DNA from: an uncultured Eggerthellaceae bacterium
Lineage (GTDB): Bacteria > Actinomycetota > Coriobacteriia > Coriobacteriales > Eggerthellaceae
Direction: 5' to 3'
Assembly (NCBI GenBank): GCA_910588985.1
Contig: CAJURO010000011.1
Location: 1 to 60,241 of the forward strand
Length of the DNA stretch: 60,241 nucleotides
Shown here: positions 32,637-42,293 of the stretch, one piece after another
Layout of the letters: every line of letters starts with the position of its first letter
Numbering within the stretch: position 1 is the first letter of the stretch
Notes under the pieces: model-generated
What the model saw: the letters and a program-made list of their open reading frames with translations, nothing else
The model's database searches: none
Told to the model about the DNA's origin: nothing
Program-made: the position numbers and the translations under genes

Positions 32637-33047
32637 CTATGTAAGCTCTGCCTCGCTTATGCAATCGACGCCATGCTTCTCGCAAAGCTTCATGAGCTTC
32701 CTGTCTGTTGTGAACAATGTGGCACCCATGCGGCGAGCGAGTACGAAATAGAACAAATCGTAAGGAGAGTGATCGAAGCGGAGGCTTTCCCGAAGCACTT
32801 CGGATTGCAGCGGTTCTAGGGGATAAAACATATCAACAAGGTCAAGCCCTGCATTAACGTATTCATCGGTCACTTTAGGATCAAGCTTCTCGACTCGCGC
32901 TAGCTTTCTGAGCACGCTGACCACTTCTGCTCTTATCAACTCGCAGCTGATCGTTGCCTCATCTTTTACCATAAGCGACACAAGAGCTTGGCCTTCCTCG
33001 GTTTGTCGTATCATCTCGCAGAGAGCGCATGCGTCCAGAACGATCAT
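32637..33047 (-). CDS. PIN-domain toxin (VapC-like), 136 aa
   Basis: PIN nuclease fold: MIVLDACALCEMI with the first acidic residue, ISCELIRAEVVSVLRKL with the conserved Glu, SPYDLFYFVLARRMGATLFT with the central Asp, and TDRKLMKLCEKHG with the last Asp. All four acidic positions are present, so it should be an active RNase. It overlaps the antitoxin gene by four bases (ATGA), the usual antitoxin-toxin order. Confidence 0.93.
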   Translation of the reverse strand: MIVLDACALCEMIRQTEEGQALVSLMVKDEATISCELIRAEVVSVLRKLARVEKLDPKVTDEYVNAGLDLVDMFYPLEPLQSEVLRESLRFDHSPYDLFYFVLARRMGATLFTTDRKLMKLCEKHGVDCISEAELT

Positions 33048-33388
33048 CGTTCGTTCTCCTCACGCGCCTCGTGTAAGATGTCGGCGCTATTTGGAGCCTT
33101 TTTGGAAATTGGAAGAGGCGGCAGGCTTGCGATTCTATCGAAGACCCTTTTTCTTTTGTTGGCGAAATATCCGCAAGGCGTAGATTCGGGAAGTGTGGAA
33201 GATGTCTGAATGAGGCCTTGCGCATCGGAATTTGGGTCAAGGGACGCTGTGGAGGAGTGACGCATGCCAAGATATTCTTCGATGATGGTGAGCGCCTGCT
33301 GTGAGATGCTTCGGTTTTCCCGCGAGGCGCATTCGCGCAGCTTGTCGTAGACAACTGCGGGGCAGTCTTTCACCTGCAATGCTGGCAT
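33044..33388 (-). CDS. Antitoxin partner of the PIN toxin (RHH type), 114 aa
   Basis: The first ~45 residues form a FitA/VapB-like ribbon-helix-helix (ALQVKDCPAVVYDKLRECAS, then RSISQQALTIIEEYL). The longer C-terminal region should wrap the toxin. ATG 33388 has GGAAGGAGCAGCT upstream. The toxin gene follows immediately with a four-base overlap. Such pairs repress their own promoter, probably in the 33389-33480 region. Confidence 0.85.
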   Translation of the reverse strand: MPALQVKDCPAVVYDKLRECASRENRSISQQALTIIEEYLGMRHSSTASLDPNSDAQGLIQTSSTLPESTPCGYFANKRKRVFDRIASLPPLPISKKAPNSADILHEAREENER

Positions 33389-33604
33389 AGCTGCTCCTTC
33401 CGAACCGCAGTATTGAGAGGTCTTCCTCTTCGATGGATGAATGAGCGAAGATCTCTCTTATCATCCATTGATTATAGCATGCAAAATGGATGAAAAATGG
33501 ATGCAAATGGAGGGAAGAGCTAAATAGATAATGTGCCTCGGTCTTTCCTGTGAAGCGAAGGATCTGAAGAAAAGAGCGAAGGTCTGAGAGCTACAATACT
33601 GCAT

Positions 33605-34495
33605 ATGAGGCAGTTCATAATACGTTATAGGGCACCTTTGGCTATCTTCGCAATCTTCCTTGCTATTGCGATCGTGCTCAGCGCTGCTCTTCATAAGATC
33701 TTCTACCTTTTCAATTTTGGCTACATCGGGCTTGCGCTTGCGGTCGGCATCGGTCTCTATCAAAACAAGGTGAAGCATGCGCGCATCTTCGTCGAATTTG
33801 CGATCGGTCTCTACTTGTTGATTGGCATTGGCCTGATCGAGCGCGAGAACATGCAGATCGAAGGCTTCTGGTATTTCCTCTTCTTGGGCATATTCAGTGG
33901 GGCGACCATCCATTACGCAATTGCGAAGCTTGTTGGTCCTTTCGTGTTCGGTCGCGGATGGTGCGGATACGCTTGTTGGACGGCGATGGTTCTTGACCTG
34001 CTTCCTTACAAGCATCCAGCGCATCCGCGCAAACGCTTTGGTTGGATCAGAGTTGTCGTGCTTGCAGGGTCATTCGTACTCGTTGCTGCTCTGATGGCGG
34101 CGCACGTGCCCGACCTGGGATCGTTGATGTTCGTTTTCTTCATCGTGGGCAACGTGATCTACTATGCTGTGGGCATCATCCTTGCCTTCGCCATGAACGA
34201 CAATCGAGCATTTTGCAAGTACGTCTGTCCTATCGCGATCTTGATGAAGCCAGGCGCCTATTTCTCTTTGATGCGAATCACGTGTGATGAGGAGAAATGC
34301 ATTTCATGTGGTAGATGTTGCGAGGTTTGCCCGATGAACGTTGACATGCTCGATCTGCGGCGTTCGCGTATCAACGGGACTGAATGCATTCTCTGCCTTG
34401 AATGCGTTAACGCGTGCCCAACCAATGCGCTTGATCTAACAGCTTCTTTTGGAAGCAAACGGTCAGAGAAGAGAGAGGATCCGAAGATCCCTTGA
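33605..34495 (+). CDS. NapH/YccM-like polyferredoxin membrane protein, 296 aa
   Basis: Five membrane helices with CGYACW and CKYVCP motifs on cytoplasmic loops, followed by two [4Fe-4S] motifs, CISCGRCCEVCP and CILCLECVNACP. This is the NapH/NosR-type layout that moves electrons between quinone or flavin and periplasmic enzymes. No partner reductase adjoins it, so it may serve a distant complex such as the dms-like operon. Start ATG 33605 lacks an obvious Shine-Dalgarno. Confidence 0.9.
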   Translation: MRQFIIRYRAPLAIFAIFLAIAIVLSAALHKIFYLFNFGYIGLALAVGIGLYQNKVKHARIFVEFAIGLYLLIGIGLIERENMQIEGFWYFLFLGIFSGATIHYAIAKLVGPFVFGRGWCGYACWTAMVLDLLPYKHPAHPRKRFGWIRVVVLAGSFVLVAALMAAHVPDLGSLMFVFFIVGNVIYYAVGIILAFAMNDNRAFCKYVCPIAILMKPGAYFSLMRITCDEEKCISCGRCCEVCPMNVDMLDLRRSRINGTECILCLECVNACPTNALDLTASFGSKRSEKREDPKIP

Positions 34496-34759
34496 GTGCT
34501 CTGAGCTTTGAGCTTTGGGAGCGACGATCGAAGAGTCAAGGCAGCAAAGACGCTCTCTCAAGCATTGCTTCTAGAAAGAGCCTTCATCGAATGCAACGAA
34601 CTTCGGATTTCCTTTTGGATATTCCCATTTCTGCAAGGTAATGTTTAGCAAACAAGCTATGCTTAATGGGGCACAGTTCAACAATGGAACGAAAGAGAGA
34701 TCCCAAGCATATGCCTTTGGGGCGAACGCCCTTGCGGGGTCTGAGGATGGGCTGCTTTC

Positions 34760-37366
34760 ATGGGGGAGAAGAAGAGCGATAGGCAAGAGAGGCGCGGGTT
34801 CATCCGCACGGTTCTTATCGTTGTAGTGATCTTCGCTGTGATGGGGGCATCTATTTGGGGGATTTCCAAGAAGACCTATGACGATATGTCAGATTCTGCT
34901 ATAGCGAACCTCAACGAGAATCTCAATCTTATAAAGAGCACCATTGAAGCAATCTTTCGCAGCGAAGCAGATTTTCAGCAGCTAACTGCCGAGGAACTGG
35001 CTGAGTTGGATGACCCACTAGCTGTGGTGGCTCACATGCCTGGCGGGGAGATGGCGTCTCTTGTCTCTTTGGTTCCCGCAGGCGCAGCAGAGGGCATCTC
35101 CAATGATGGGGAGACATTCGTTCCCGCAAAACTTGACTTTACGGACGAGACAACTGTCTTCGGACTTGCGCTCTCTCGGGCATATGTGAATTCCTTGGGT
35201 ACATGGGCATACACGCTCGCTTGCCCTGTGGAGCGCGATGGTCAAGATATCGCAACGCTCTATGTGGAGTACACATTCGACACGATTGACCAGGCGCTTC
35301 CTCGCAGCTTCTATGGGAGCACTGCCGTTCTTTATCTTATGGATGTGTCTAGTGAGCGTTTTGTCCTGAAGCCTGAGGGTATGGGTGAGCGTGATGCGGG
35401 TCACGTGAACCTTGAGGACTTCTATCGCGCTAATGCGATCGATGATGAGGGCATCCTTGAGATGGTGGCGAAAGGCATCGAGGAGCGGCGAAACGTGATG
35501 TTCGCTCATGAGGTGCGTGACGAGGACTCTCTTTGCTTCCTCTGGTCGATCAATGAAGGCGCTACCTATTTGGTGGGCTTCGTTCCCATGAAGGCTATCC
35601 AGCAGGAAGCTCAAGCAGTCAATACGGCGCTCTTCCTTGTTGCCAGCGTCACGGCCTTGGCATTCTGCCTCTGCGTGGCCATCTTCGCGCTCAATCGCCG
35701 CAAGCAAGCGCAAGAGATGCGGGCGCGAGAGATCGAGCGTGCGCAACACGCCGAGCAGCTTTCCCATGCGCTTCATGCAGCTCAACTTGCTAACGAATCC
35801 AAATCGGCCTTCCTTGCCAATATGTCACACGATATCCGCACACCTATGAATGCCGTGCTTGGCTTCGCTACTATTATCGGCCGTGAAGCGGATAATCCAG
35901 TAAAGGTACGCGATTATGCAGGGAAGATCACTGCCTCAGGAAGGCACTTGCTTGATCTGATCAACGATGTGCTTGACATCTCGAAGATCGAGAGCGGCAT
36001 GGCAACGCTCAATCTTCAGGAGTTCGATTTGGGAGACTCTCTTTCTGCGGTGGAGTCTATCGTTCTTCCTATGGCAGCTGACAAGAGCCAGGTCTTCTCT
36101 ACGGAGATCACATCCATAGTTCATGAGCGGGTGATCGGTGACGAGACGCACCTCAACCAAATCCTCATCAACCTGCTTTCCAATGCGGTGAAATATACCC
36201 CAGAAGGTGGAAAGATCTGGTTGCGTTTCATAGGGCTTCCCCAGCGCTCCGAACATCGTGAACGCATTCGCATCGAGGTTGAGGATACGGGCTATGGCAT
36301 GAGCCCTGAATTCTTAGAGACGATCTTCGACGCGTTCACTCGCGCCGAGAACTCCACGACGAACAAGGTCCAAGGAACGGGACTTGGCATGTCCATTACC
36401 AAGAACCTTGTTGATCTGATGGGCGGTTCCATTCAAGTGGAAAGCCAAGAAGGGAAGGGCTCTCTATTCAGGGTCGAATTGGAGCTTGTGATTCCTGAAG
36501 AGCAAGCGCGCACTTCCTTCTGGGACCGCGCGGGAATTGAGCGCATGTTGGTAGTTGACCCTTCTGCAACCTTTGTCAATGCTATCCAAGAGATCATGGA
36601 GGGCAGTGGTGTCATTGTCGATACGGCATCCACAGTTGATGAGGCGTGTGGCTCGGTCGATGATCAGGCCTATCAGCTCATCCTCTATGGCTGCAGAGAG
36701 CTCGATGAGAAGATCATGGCGGATGCGCAGCGTCTGCTTCATGGGGGCTCCGATGCAGAGGATGCTGCCCTTGCCGATGGTAGGAGCGCAAACAAAGCTC
36801 CTGTGATGCTATTCATGATGGATTATGGTTTTGGTCGAGATGAGGCCTTGGTGATTCCTGCGGGCAGCGATGTGCTCGTTCGCCCTTTCTTCCCCTCGAT
36901 GCTCAAGGCGAAGATAGCCGCGTTGCTTAGCCTTGATGGAGAGGATGTCTCCGAATTCCAGAACGTTCTTGCAAACAAGCGTTTCTTAGCAGCTGAAGAC
37001 AATTTCCTTAATGCGAGCATTCTTACTGATCTTCTTGAGTTTGAAGGCGCTGAAGTGGAGATTATCGAGAACGGGCAGCTTGCGGTGGAGCGCTTCAAGG
37101 CTTCTGAGCCAGGTGAGTTCGACGCTATTCTGATGGATGTGCAGATGCCCATCATGAATGGACATGAAGCCACGCGAGCCATCCGCGCTCTGGATCGGCC
37201 AGATGCTAAGACCATTCCCATTTTCGCTATGACAGCCGATGCTTTTGCCGAGGATGAGCAAGCTGCTCTTGCTGCTGGCATGAACGCCCATATTGCAAAG
37301 CCGCTTGAGATAGAGGACGTGAAAAGGGTCGTTGACCGTTTCGTAGAGAAAGGACGCTCTTCATGA
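34760..37366 (+). CDS. Hybrid sensor histidine kinase with two receiver-type domains, 868 aa
   Basis: Two membrane helices (~15-35, ~293-315) enclose a ~255-residue extracytoplasmic sensor. Then come HisKA (ANMSHDIRTPMNAVLGFA, His357), HATPase (LINLLSNAVKY; VEDTGYGM; GTGLGMSITKNLVDLMGG), a degenerate receiver (MLVVDPSATFV), and an intact receiver with Asp793 in LMDVQMPIMNGHEA. The start region has no good ribosome site. Its stop overlaps the start of a solute-binding lipoprotein gene (ATGA), which strongly suggests the lipoprotein feeds it a ligand signal. Confidence 0.93.
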   Translation: MGEKKSDRQERRGFIRTVLIVVVIFAVMGASIWGISKKTYDDMSDSAIANLNENLNLIKSTIEAIFRSEADFQQLTAEELAELDDPLAVVAHMPGGEMASLVSLVPAGAAEGISNDGETFVPAKLDFTDETTVFGLALSRAYVNSLGTWAYTLACPVERDGQDIATLYVEYTFDTIDQALPRSFYGSTAVLYLMDVSSERFVLKPEGMGERDAGHVNLEDFYRANAIDDEGILEMVAKGIEERRNVMFAHEVRDEDSLCFLWSINEGATYLVGFVPMKAIQQEAQAVNTALFLVASVTALAFCLCVAIFALNRRKQAQEMRAREIERAQHAEQLSHALHAAQLANESKSAFLANMSHDIRTPMNAVLGFATIIGREADNPVKVRDYAGKITASGRHLLDLINDVLDISKIESGMATLNLQEFDLGDSLSAVESIVLPMAADKSQVFSTEITSIVHERVIGDETHLNQILINLLSNAVKYTPEGGKIWLRFIGLPQRSEHRERIRIEVEDTGYGMSPEFLETIFDAFTRAENSTTNKVQGTGLGMSITKNLVDLMGGSIQVESQEGKGSLFRVELELVIPEEQARTSFWDRAGIERMLVVDPSATFVNAIQEIMEGSGVIVDTASTVDEACGSVDDQAYQLILYGCRELDEKIMADAQRLLHGGSDAEDAALADGRSANKAPVMLFMMDYGFGRDEALVIPAGSDVLVRPFFPSMLKAKIAALLSLDGEDVSEFQNVLANKRFLAAEDNFLNASILTDLLEFEGAEVEIIENGQLAVERFKASEPGEFDAILMDVQMPIMNGHEATRAIRALDRPDAKTIPIFAMTADAFAEDEQAALAAGMNAHIAKPLEIEDVKRVVDRFVEKGRSS

Positions 37367-38706
37367 TCGGAAACAAGCAGGCAATACGCTTTGGAAAGTC
37401 GAGTCTAAGGGCTTTCCTAGCAGTTCTTGTTGTTCTTGTCTCTCTTATATCCATGATCGTCCTGGGTGCTTGCAGCGCGCCAAAATCAGCGGAGGATCTG
37501 GTCGTGCAGGAGGATGCAAAGGGAGCGACCGTGAACTTCTTCAGCCCTATGGAGAAGGCGAGCGCTGATGCGAAAAACACTGCGCGTACAGCATCTGACA
37601 TGACTATCGCGCTTGCTGAAGAGGAAACAGGCATCACGGTTGCCTATCACACCTACACTGCTGAGAACTATGAGGACAAGACCTATGACGAGGTTTGCAT
37701 CGAGCGCGTGCGCAGCGGGATGGACGATATGTTCCTGTTGAACACCGACGTCATCGTAGAGATGGGCAGCGAAGGTCTTCTCGCAGACCTGTCGGATCTG
37801 CCTTGCGCTCAGGATCTACGCGACGTGGTCAAAGCCGCCAATACCATCGACGGGAAGCTAGTGGCCATTCCGCAAGAGGTGGTCGCGTACGGCTTGTTCA
37901 TCAACAAGGACATCTTCCGCGCGTGCGAGCTCGAAATGCCGAACACGCCTGAAGAGTTCCTAGAGTGCTGCCGCGTGCTCAAGGCGAATGGCTACACCAC
38001 GCCCATCGGTGCGAACCGTTGGTGGCTGGAGACGTTCGTGTTCGCTCAGGCCTACGCCGATATGTACAACGGCGGGGATGTTGATGCTGAGATAGCTGCG
38101 CTTAACGCGGGAGAGGCGCGCTATAGCGATTACATTCGCCCAGGGTTCGAGTTCCTCCAACAGCTCATCGATGCAGGATATATCGATACGCAAAGCGCTC
38201 TTACAAGCGAGGCGTTCGAAGGTGTTGGCGAAGGGGAGGACTTCATGGCTGGCAAGACCCCCATCGTCATGGCATATTGGGGCGCTGCGAACACCGATAC
38301 TGCCTATGGGAACCCATCCTTCAATATGGAGGTCATCGGATTTCCGAGCGCGAAAGGGCAGATGCCCGTGCTCTCCATGACAGGCTATGCTGTGACGACC
38401 AAGGCAGAGCATCTTGAGGAGGCTCTGGATGTCATGGGCGTCATGCTCTCTGAAGAGGCGCTCAGCCTCTATTCTGAGACCAACCAGGTCATCTCGCCTT
38501 CTAAGAATGTGAGCGTACAGTGCATCGACGCGTTGAAGCCTTTGAGCGAGAAGGTGGAAGGCGATACGTACGTGCTTGCATCGAATGCCGCGATGGATGT
38601 GGAGCAATGGGGCAACGTATGCCTTATCGTGCGCGATCTTCTCGGGGGAGCAACGGTGGATGAGTGCATGGCAAAGCTTGATGTGCTCCAAGGAGTGCAA
38701 TCGTAA
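37363..38706 (+). CDS. Solute-binding lipoprotein (family 1 type), 447 aa
   Basis: Lipoprotein signal: basic N-terminus, hydrophobic FLAVLVVLVSLISMIVLG and lipobox GAC-S. The mature part resembles family 1 sugar-type binding proteins (ADLSDLPCAQDLRDVVKA, then AIPQEVVAYGLFINKDIF and ANRWWLETFVFAQAYADMYN). No ABC permease or ATPase genes follow; instead the gene overlaps the hybrid kinase gene by four bases. It likely acts as the ligand receptor of that kinase rather than as an importer subunit. Confidence 0.9.
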   Translation: MIGNKQAIRFGKSSLRAFLAVLVVLVSLISMIVLGACSAPKSAEDLVVQEDAKGATVNFFSPMEKASADAKNTARTASDMTIALAEEETGITVAYHTYTAENYEDKTYDEVCIERVRSGMDDMFLLNTDVIVEMGSEGLLADLSDLPCAQDLRDVVKAANTIDGKLVAIPQEVVAYGLFINKDIFRACELEMPNTPEEFLECCRVLKANGYTTPIGANRWWLETFVFAQAYADMYNGGDVDAEIAALNAGEARYSDYIRPGFEFLQQLIDAGYIDTQSALTSEAFEGVGEGEDFMAGKTPIVMAYWGAANTDTAYGNPSFNMEVIGFPSAKGQMPVLSMTGYAVTTKAEHLEEALDVMGVMLSEEALSLYSETNQVISPSKNVSVQCIDALKPLSEKVEGDTYVLASNAAMDVEQWGNVCLIVRDLLGGATVDECMAKLDVLQGVQS

Positions 38707-38763
38707 GGCGAAGGAGGAGATCTCCGTTGGCACCCTTTCGGCGCCATCGTCTTTTGCTTTCGA

Positions 38764-39891
38764 CTACTCGTATTGTTCAGCAGCTACTTCGAGTTGATGG
38801 ATGATGTGGATCTGTTGCGGGCACATGGCCTCGCAGAGTCCGCACTGGATGCATGAGCTTGCGCGACCGTCAGCAGTTTGCCAGCTATAGAGCCCTTTGA
38901 CGAACTCATGGTCCTTGGTCATCGACTCAAGGTTCAGAAGTCCCATGATCTGTGGGATCTTAACGCCAGAAGGGCAGCCTTTCACACAATAATTGCAGGC
39001 TGTGCAGGGAATCTCTGCGAAGGAGCGAAGCTTCGCTATCGCCTCGTCAAGCGCTTGTTGCTCTTCGGGGGCGAAGGGCTCGTTGGATGCATAGGAGGCA
39101 ACGTTCTCTCGCGTCTGCTCGACAGAGGACATGCCCGAAAGAACAGCAACTACGTTAGGAAGATTCCAGCAGAAGCGATACGCCCACTCAGCTTGGGTCG
39201 ATCCGGGCTTCGCCGTTTCGAGGATGCTTGTTACCTCATCAGGTAGGTGGCAGAGCCGCCCCCCGCGTGCGGGTTCCATGATGATGACGGGCTTGCCATG
39301 GCGAGCGGCCACCTCCATCATCCTTCGAGCTTCGTTCTGCGGATCATCCCAGTCGAGATAGTTCACCTGTAGCTGTACGAAGTCCATCTCTGGGTGAGCT
39401 TCGAGAAGAGCGTCTAGGCAGGCAGCGTCATCATGAATGGAGAATCCTACGAAACGGATCTTTCCAGCCGCCTTTTGCTCCTGAGCGAAGTTCCACATGT
39501 CGTATTCGTCGAACTTGGCAGTGCGCTGGCCGCCTACGTTATGGAGCAGATAATAGTCAACGTAGTCAACACCAAGTCGCTTCAGCGAGATGTCCAGGCA
39601 TTCTTGTGCAGCCTTCTTGTCGGGGAGAGCCCAGGCGAGGCACTTGGTCGCAAAGGTGTAGGAGTCACGCGGATAACGCGCTACGAGCGCCTTCCCCAGT
39701 GCAACCTCTGATTCTCCTTCATGGTAGACAAAAGCGGTATCGAAATAGGTGTTTCCCGCTTTCATGAAGATGTCGATCATCTGTTGGAACTGGGGCATAT
39801 CGATGCTCTTTTGGTCGTTCGGATCTGTGAGAGGAAGCCGCATGCAGCCGAAGCCCATTTTGGAGGAGGGGAAGATCATGTTGCTGTCCAT
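38764..39891 (-). CDS. Aldo/keto reductase with C-terminal ferredoxin domain, 375 aa
   Basis: The AKR barrel shows the catalytic region NTYFDTAFVYHEGESE (Asp, Tyr) and VDYYLLHNVGG (His). The last ~100 residues hold two Fe-S motifs, CTACNYCVKGCPSG and CIQCGLCEAMCP. This domain pair is common in strict anaerobes and likely uses ferredoxin-type electrons. ATG 39891 is chosen for AAGGGTG upstream; an ATG 21 bases earlier has none. It is driven by the MerR-type promoter at 40013-40043. Confidence 0.93.
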   Translation of the reverse strand: MDSNMIFPSSKMGFGCMRLPLTDPNDQKSIDMPQFQQMIDIFMKAGNTYFDTAFVYHEGESEVALGKALVARYPRDSYTFATKCLAWALPDKKAAQECLDISLKRLGVDYVDYYLLHNVGGQRTAKFDEYDMWNFAQEQKAAGKIRFVGFSIHDDAACLDALLEAHPEMDFVQLQVNYLDWDDPQNEARRMMEVAARHGKPVIIMEPARGGRLCHLPDEVTSILETAKPGSTQAEWAYRFCWNLPNVVAVLSGMSSVEQTRENVASYASNEPFAPEEQQALDEAIAKLRSFAEIPCTACNYCVKGCPSGVKIPQIMGLLNLESMTKDHEFVKGLYSWQTADGRASSCIQCGLCEAMCPQQIHIIHQLEVAAEQYE

Positions 39892-40012
39892 TGAAAGCAC
39901 CCTTTCATTCATTCATGCAAAAGCGCGTTGGCAAGGACTTCGGCCTTTCGATGGCGGTGAAAGCAAACTCGTCCTTGGCAACAGCGTGTTGTGCTGCTAA
40001 AGTTCGATTCGT

Positions 40013-40043
40013 ATCCTATCCATTAAAGCAAGCTTTAAGTCAA
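40013..40043 (-). promoter_or_regulatory. MerR-type promoter with 19-bp spacer and operator
   Basis: On the minus strand TTGACT (40043-40038) and TAGGAT (40018-40013) are separated by 19 bases, the abnormal spacing that MerR proteins correct by twisting DNA. The spacer holds TTAAAGC-TT-GCTTTAA, a perfect dyad (40023-40038). It points at the aldo/keto reductase gene and lies beside the divergent MerR gene. Confidence 0.85.
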
Positions 40044-40085
40044 GAGCTCGTCGTGAGACGTGTTAGGAAGTCTTCAGGAGAAATC

Positions 40086-40538
40086 ATGGTCTATTCCATT
40101 GCCGATGCCGCTCGTATTGCGGGTGTAGCTCCCTCGACCTTGCGCTATTACGAGAAGGAAGGCCTTCTTCCAAACATAGGACGCCTTTCTGGCGGTTCTC
40201 GCGTGTTCACCGATGAGGATCTGAGCTGGATACGCGTGATAGAGTACTTGAAGAAGGCAGGGCTCACTATCAAGGAGATCCGTCGTTATACCGAGCTCGT
40301 TCAGAAGGGTAATGCCTCCTTAGAAACACGTCGCGACCTTCTCTATGACCGAAAGCGTGCGGTCGAGGAAGAGCTTGCGCGCATTCAGGCCACCCTTGAT
40401 TTCATCACGTACAAATGCTGGTTCTACGATGAGGCTGTTCGACTGGGAAGCGAGGAAAAGGTTCGCGAGCTTTCCGATGACGAGGTTCCACCTGAGATGC
40501 TCAAGATCCGCAAGCGCTGCTTCGAAGATAAAGCGTGA
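40086..40538 (+). CDS. MerR-family regulator, 150 aa
   Basis: The N-terminal MerR winged helix begins YSIADAARIAGVAPSTLRYY and continues with ESGL-type EKEGLLPNIGR; a ~60-residue coiled coil follows (RRDLLYDRKRAVEEELARIQ). There is no metal-binding cysteine cluster, so it belongs to the small-molecule-responsive group next to aldo/keto reductases. ATG 40086 has CAGGAG upstream; the frame is open to 39891 but that part overlaps the operator. It should activate the divergent reductase gene. Confidence 0.92.
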   Translation: MVYSIADAARIAGVAPSTLRYYEKEGLLPNIGRLSGGSRVFTDEDLSWIRVIEYLKKAGLTIKEIRRYTELVQKGNASLETRRDLLYDRKRAVEEELARIQATLDFITYKCWFYDEAVRLGSEEKVRELSDDEVPPEMLKIRKRCFEDKA

Positions 40539-40695
40539 TGCTTTTGCCAGCTTTCTCATACATTTCGCGCTAATTGTCCGACAAGTCTCAAAGTCGGGAA
40601 AGCGCGATCAGGAGATTCTCATTATGGTCTATTTACCTGTTATTATCAAGAATATGCACCTGTTTTTCCAAGAGTACATCGGTTGCATAAATCTG

Positions 40696-40725
40696 TTGAC
40701 ATAAGATGTCATACAAGTGTATATT
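40696..40725 (+). promoter_or_regulatory. Promoter of MFS gene 1 with GntR-type operator
   Basis: TTGACA (40696-40701), 18 bases, TATATT (40720-40725). ATGTCATACAA (40706-40716) lies in the spacer and matches the operator at 49416-49428 (ATGTCAGACAACT). A repressor here would block polymerase directly. Confidence 0.75.
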
Positions 40726-40821
40726 CACTATCTAGGTATAGGGTGATGCTCTGCTGTAGAGGCATGCATCTGAGCGCATGCGCATGAGCTTTTCTGCATA
40801 ACACCGTTTGGAGGGGCGCAG

Positions 40822-42108
40822 ATGGGAAATCAGCTCAAGGAGAACTTCAAGCTGTTCTCGGGCAAACGCGGGAAGATCCTATTGCTTGTCTATATTGCGA
40901 TAGGCTTTGCGCACCCCGCCATGATCAGCCTTGTGTTCATGCAATCTGTCTACTATGACCCCATGATCGCAGCAATGGGAATCAACAATGCTCAGCTTGG
41001 CTTCCTGCTCACCATAGAAGGCGCCGGAGCGGTGGTTCTTGCCCTTCCTGTTGGCATCATGGTGGATCGCTTCGATTGCAATAAGATCCTCTATGTCTCC
41101 TTTCTGGCCTCGGCAGTCGCTTGTGGGGTGTTCGCTGCGTGGCCAACGTATGCCGTTGCCCTTATTGCGTGGGGTATCCTGGCAATCACTATGTGCGGGT
41201 TCATTCCTGCCGTGTACAAGATGGTAAGGATCATCGTACCTGAAGAGTATGAGGGACGCTCCTTTGGGGTGTATGGGTTCTTCAACGCCATCGGATTCAT
41301 GCTCATCAACTTCTTCGGACTTGCCCTCTATTCGAGGGTAGAATCGTCGTTCGGGATGGGCGCGGGACTATCGGCTATTCTCTGGACGTTTTGCATCATC
41401 CTGATTCTTGCCAGCACCGTAGCCTTTTTCGGGATTCGCAAGATCGGAACCTGCGAGAAGGATGATGCCACGCTCGATCGCGTCACGCTCAAGGATGTGA
41501 AGCATGTTGCAACGATGCCAGGAACATGGCTTGTATTCATCATCGCGTTCTCCATCAATTCGCTTCATATCACCGTGAGCTATTTCACGCCATACTTCAC
41601 CAGCGTGCTTGGTGTGGCTGCGGTCTTCTCTGGCGCATTCGCTGTCATTCGCCAATATGGGGTGCGCCTTCTCGTCGCGCCTCTGGGAGGCTGGCTGGGA
41701 GATAGAATGAAGTCGAACACCACGGTGATCGTGGCAGGGTTCATCCTTGCAAGCTTCTTCATCTTGCTGGTCATATTCCTTCCTCCGTCCGTGCCGATCG
41801 TTATTGCTATCATCGTCGTGCTTGCTATTGCCATATTCGATAACCTGCTTATGCCGTTCCAGTACTCCTCCTGCAGAGAGGCGATGATCCCTCCGAAGTA
41901 CATGGGCACGGTCATTGGCTTGACCACGATCCTCATACCTGATCTGTTCGTGCCTTCGATGTTCGGCAGTTGGCTCGATTCATTTGGCAACGATGGATAC
42001 ACCTATATCTTCTTGTTCAGCATTGGCCTTAACCTGGTGGCCATTGGAGCTGGGATCGCGATCATACGTCGATTCAGAAGGAAACAGTTGCAAGCAATAG
42101 AGGGGTAG
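40822..42108 (+). CDS. MFS transporter 1, 428 aa
   Basis: Twelve-helix major facilitator: first-half signature GIMVDRFDCNKILYVSF after helix two, central loop ~195-220, and a second-half counterpart GGWLGDRMKSNT. It is related to the carriers at 42547 and 49553 (shared SYFTPYFT, RQYG and APLGGWLGD blocks) but lacks their extended C-terminal tails. ATG 40822 has TGGAGGGGCGCAG upstream. It is probably repressed by a GntR protein at the operator in its promoter. Confidence 0.93.
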   Translation: MGNQLKENFKLFSGKRGKILLLVYIAIGFAHPAMISLVFMQSVYYDPMIAAMGINNAQLGFLLTIEGAGAVVLALPVGIMVDRFDCNKILYVSFLASAVACGVFAAWPTYAVALIAWGILAITMCGFIPAVYKMVRIIVPEEYEGRSFGVYGFFNAIGFMLINFFGLALYSRVESSFGMGAGLSAILWTFCIILILASTVAFFGIRKIGTCEKDDATLDRVTLKDVKHVATMPGTWLVFIIAFSINSLHITVSYFTPYFTSVLGVAAVFSGAFAVIRQYGVRLLVAPLGGWLGDRMKSNTTVIVAGFILASFFILLVIFLPPSVPIVIAIIVVLAIAIFDNLLMPFQYSSCREAMIPPKYMGTVIGLTTILIPDLFVPSMFGSWLDSFGNDGYTYIFLFSIGLNLVAIGAGIAIIRRFRRKQLQAIEG

Positions 42109-42293
42109 TCCCTTTTCGACGGCGCCCTCGCTACTTCAGGTGCCCAAGGATCTCCTTCTTGCAGCCCTGTTCTTCGTATGCAGATAGTTGACCCTGTGCC
42201 GCTTTCTTCTTACCGAGGCCCGCATTTTGCGTTGCGGTTCGAGTTGCTGCTATTCGCATTGTTCTCGGGAAGAGATATCGCTGTTTTTTTCCA

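Noticed and set aside
34571..34786. Minus-strand frame ending GNPKFVAFDEGSF before the hybrid kinase gene
   Set aside because: The tail looks protein-like, but the first half is low-quality and there is no start signal; at most a gene remnant.
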